This document shows positions 63,556 through 64,000 of a stretch of DNA of 64,000 nt, piece after piece. The stretch's first letter is position 1. Every line of letters starts with the position of its first letter. The DNA is from Glaciecola sp047250385 (lineage in GTDB: Bacteria; Pseudomonadota; Gammaproteobacteria; Enterobacterales; Alteromonadaceae). The stretch is taken from assembly GCF_047250385.1 (NCBI RefSeq), contig NZ_JBLBVM010000045.1, forward strand, positions 67,486 to 131,485, written 5' to 3'. The notes beneath the pieces are model-generated. The model was not told the DNA's origin. It saw only the letters and a list, made by a program, of their open reading frames with translations, and ran no database searches. A program made the position numbers and the translations under genes.

Positions 63556-63823
63556 CTACAGGCTAACTTTTGCCGCAGAAATGGACCTCGTTGACATCTT
63601 AGAATATGGCAAAGCACATTTCGGAACTCGTGCAGCCATTGAGTTTTATGAAGGTCTACAACGCGTGTTTCCAAAAATAGTTAATAATCCTGTTCAATTT
63701 ACCCGAATAGATGAAGTGCGAAAAGGATACCGCAGAGCAATTTATCAAACGTATTCCATCTATTTCATCGAGCGCGAAAACTTCATAGAGATAACGCGTG
63801 TTATACGCAAGTATCCAGTATAA
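63548..63823 (+). CDS. parE: ParE-family toxin
   Basis: A 91-residue toxin of the RelE/ParE superfamily. Seen: MPDYRLTFAAEMDLVDILEYGKAHFG opening with an alpha-helical pair, RAAIEFYEGLQRVF, NNPVQFTRIDEVRKGYRRAIYQTYSIYFIERENFIEITRVIRKYPV, which is the RxGYRRxxYxxYxIYF beta-core of ParE. The usual target of ParE is DNA gyrase. It follows parD with an 8-nt overlap. Confidence 0.9.
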   Translation: MPDYRLTFAAEMDLVDILEYGKAHFGTRAAIEFYEGLQRVFPKIVNNPVQFTRIDEVRKGYRRAIYQTYSIYFIERENFIEITRVIRKYPV

Positions 63824-63862
63824 CTATAACTAGACTGACATAAAATAACTGACGGGACACAT

Positions 63863-63951
63863 CCCAGACTGTGTGAAAACTCCGTTTTGATCACCTTTTG
63901 AACTAAGTAGGCTGTGCTTATGATCAAACAGTCTTAGCAGGTGATCCAAGT
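63863..63951. repeat. 89-bp imperfect direct repeat, copy B
   Basis: Starts CCCAGACTGTGTGAAAACTC and matches copy A at 62315-62403. Inside it GATCACCT (63889-63896) and AGGTGATC (63939-63946) form a perfect inverted repeat, extended by CTAAG/CTTAG, so the copy could fold into a hairpin. Copy A has lost part of this symmetry. Confidence 0.7.
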
Positions 63952-64000
63952 CAATGTGTGTATTTAGTATAATTAAGCGGTAAACCAAAGCAGAAGGTTA

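Overview
The window looks like a chromosomal segment of a marine gammaproteobacterium, probably of the Alteromonadales type. This rests on gene content and synteny: glnA-ntrB-ntrC, ubiE-ubiJ-ubiB, rhlB-gppA divergent from trxA-rho, purE-purK next to tRNA-Thr, PqiABC, YdbH-YnbE-YdbL, and several PEP-CTERM-type secreted proteins. The sequence is AT-leaning. No species can be named from it. Almost all of positions 1-60.1 kb is ordinary core genome; positions 60.1-64 kb are an accessory region.

Layout. 1-3.8 kb: a CusCBA/CzcCBA-like heavy-metal RND efflux operon (minus strand, cut by the window edge) divergent from a small membrane-anchored LuxR-type regulator. 3.9-9.4 kb: a PatB/MalY-type aminotransferase and an AcrAB-like RND pump without its own TolC. 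9.5-17.5 kb: typA, a YceI-family protein, then the nitrogen-control block glnA / DUF4124 protein / ntrB / ntrC. A sigma-54 promoter and NtrC-type operators can be read directly upstream of glnA and ntrB. 17.7-24.6 kb: a PEP-CTERM-like protein, an unknown protein, a LysE exporter, an orphan XylR, an RDD membrane protein, rlmF and an SRAP protein. 24.8-28.4 kb: pqiA (as two half-length genes), pqiB, pqiC. 28.6-34 kb: a PEP-CTERM beta-propeller gene broken by one in-frame TGA, mgtE, a 2-hydroxyacid dehydrogenase and gorA. 34.1-43.9 kb: prlC, a DNA glycosylase, ubiEJB with an unannotated 38-codon ORF inside the operon, a catalase-like peroxidase, a YceB-like lipoprotein, a CDF transporter and a third PEP-CTERM protein. 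43.9-47.2 kb: ydbH-ynbE-ydbL, including a 59-aa ynbE that is easily missed. 47.7-60 kb: a serine hydrolase with a problematic start codon, a hybrid sensor kinase, gppA-rhlB, trxA, rho, a UbiA-family prenyltransferase, a secreted M20 peptidase, purE and purK.

The accessory region begins at tRNA-Thr(TGT). The last 35 bp of the tRNA locus are duplicated 125 bp downstream, followed by ccdB-ccdA, a membrane-anchored orphan protein, a tyrosine-recombinase pseudogene and a parD-parE pair. An 89-bp imperfect direct repeat brackets the recombinase remnant and parDE. The recombinase carries five in-frame stops, one of them exactly at the catalytic tyrosine, so this is a decayed island held by two toxin-antitoxin modules.

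How the genes work together: NtrB/NtrC with the glnA promoter form a complete nitrogen-limitation circuit. PqiABC and YdbH-YnbE-YdbL are two separate inner-to-outer-membrane lipid transport routes. UbiE/J/B and perhaps the UbiA-family enzyme serve quinone synthesis. I did not find a convincing new defence system, CRISPR array or biosynthetic cluster. The most unusual items are the 38-codon ubi ORF, the hydrolase start, the paired 89-bp repeats, and the nonsense-interrupted PEP-CTERM gene.
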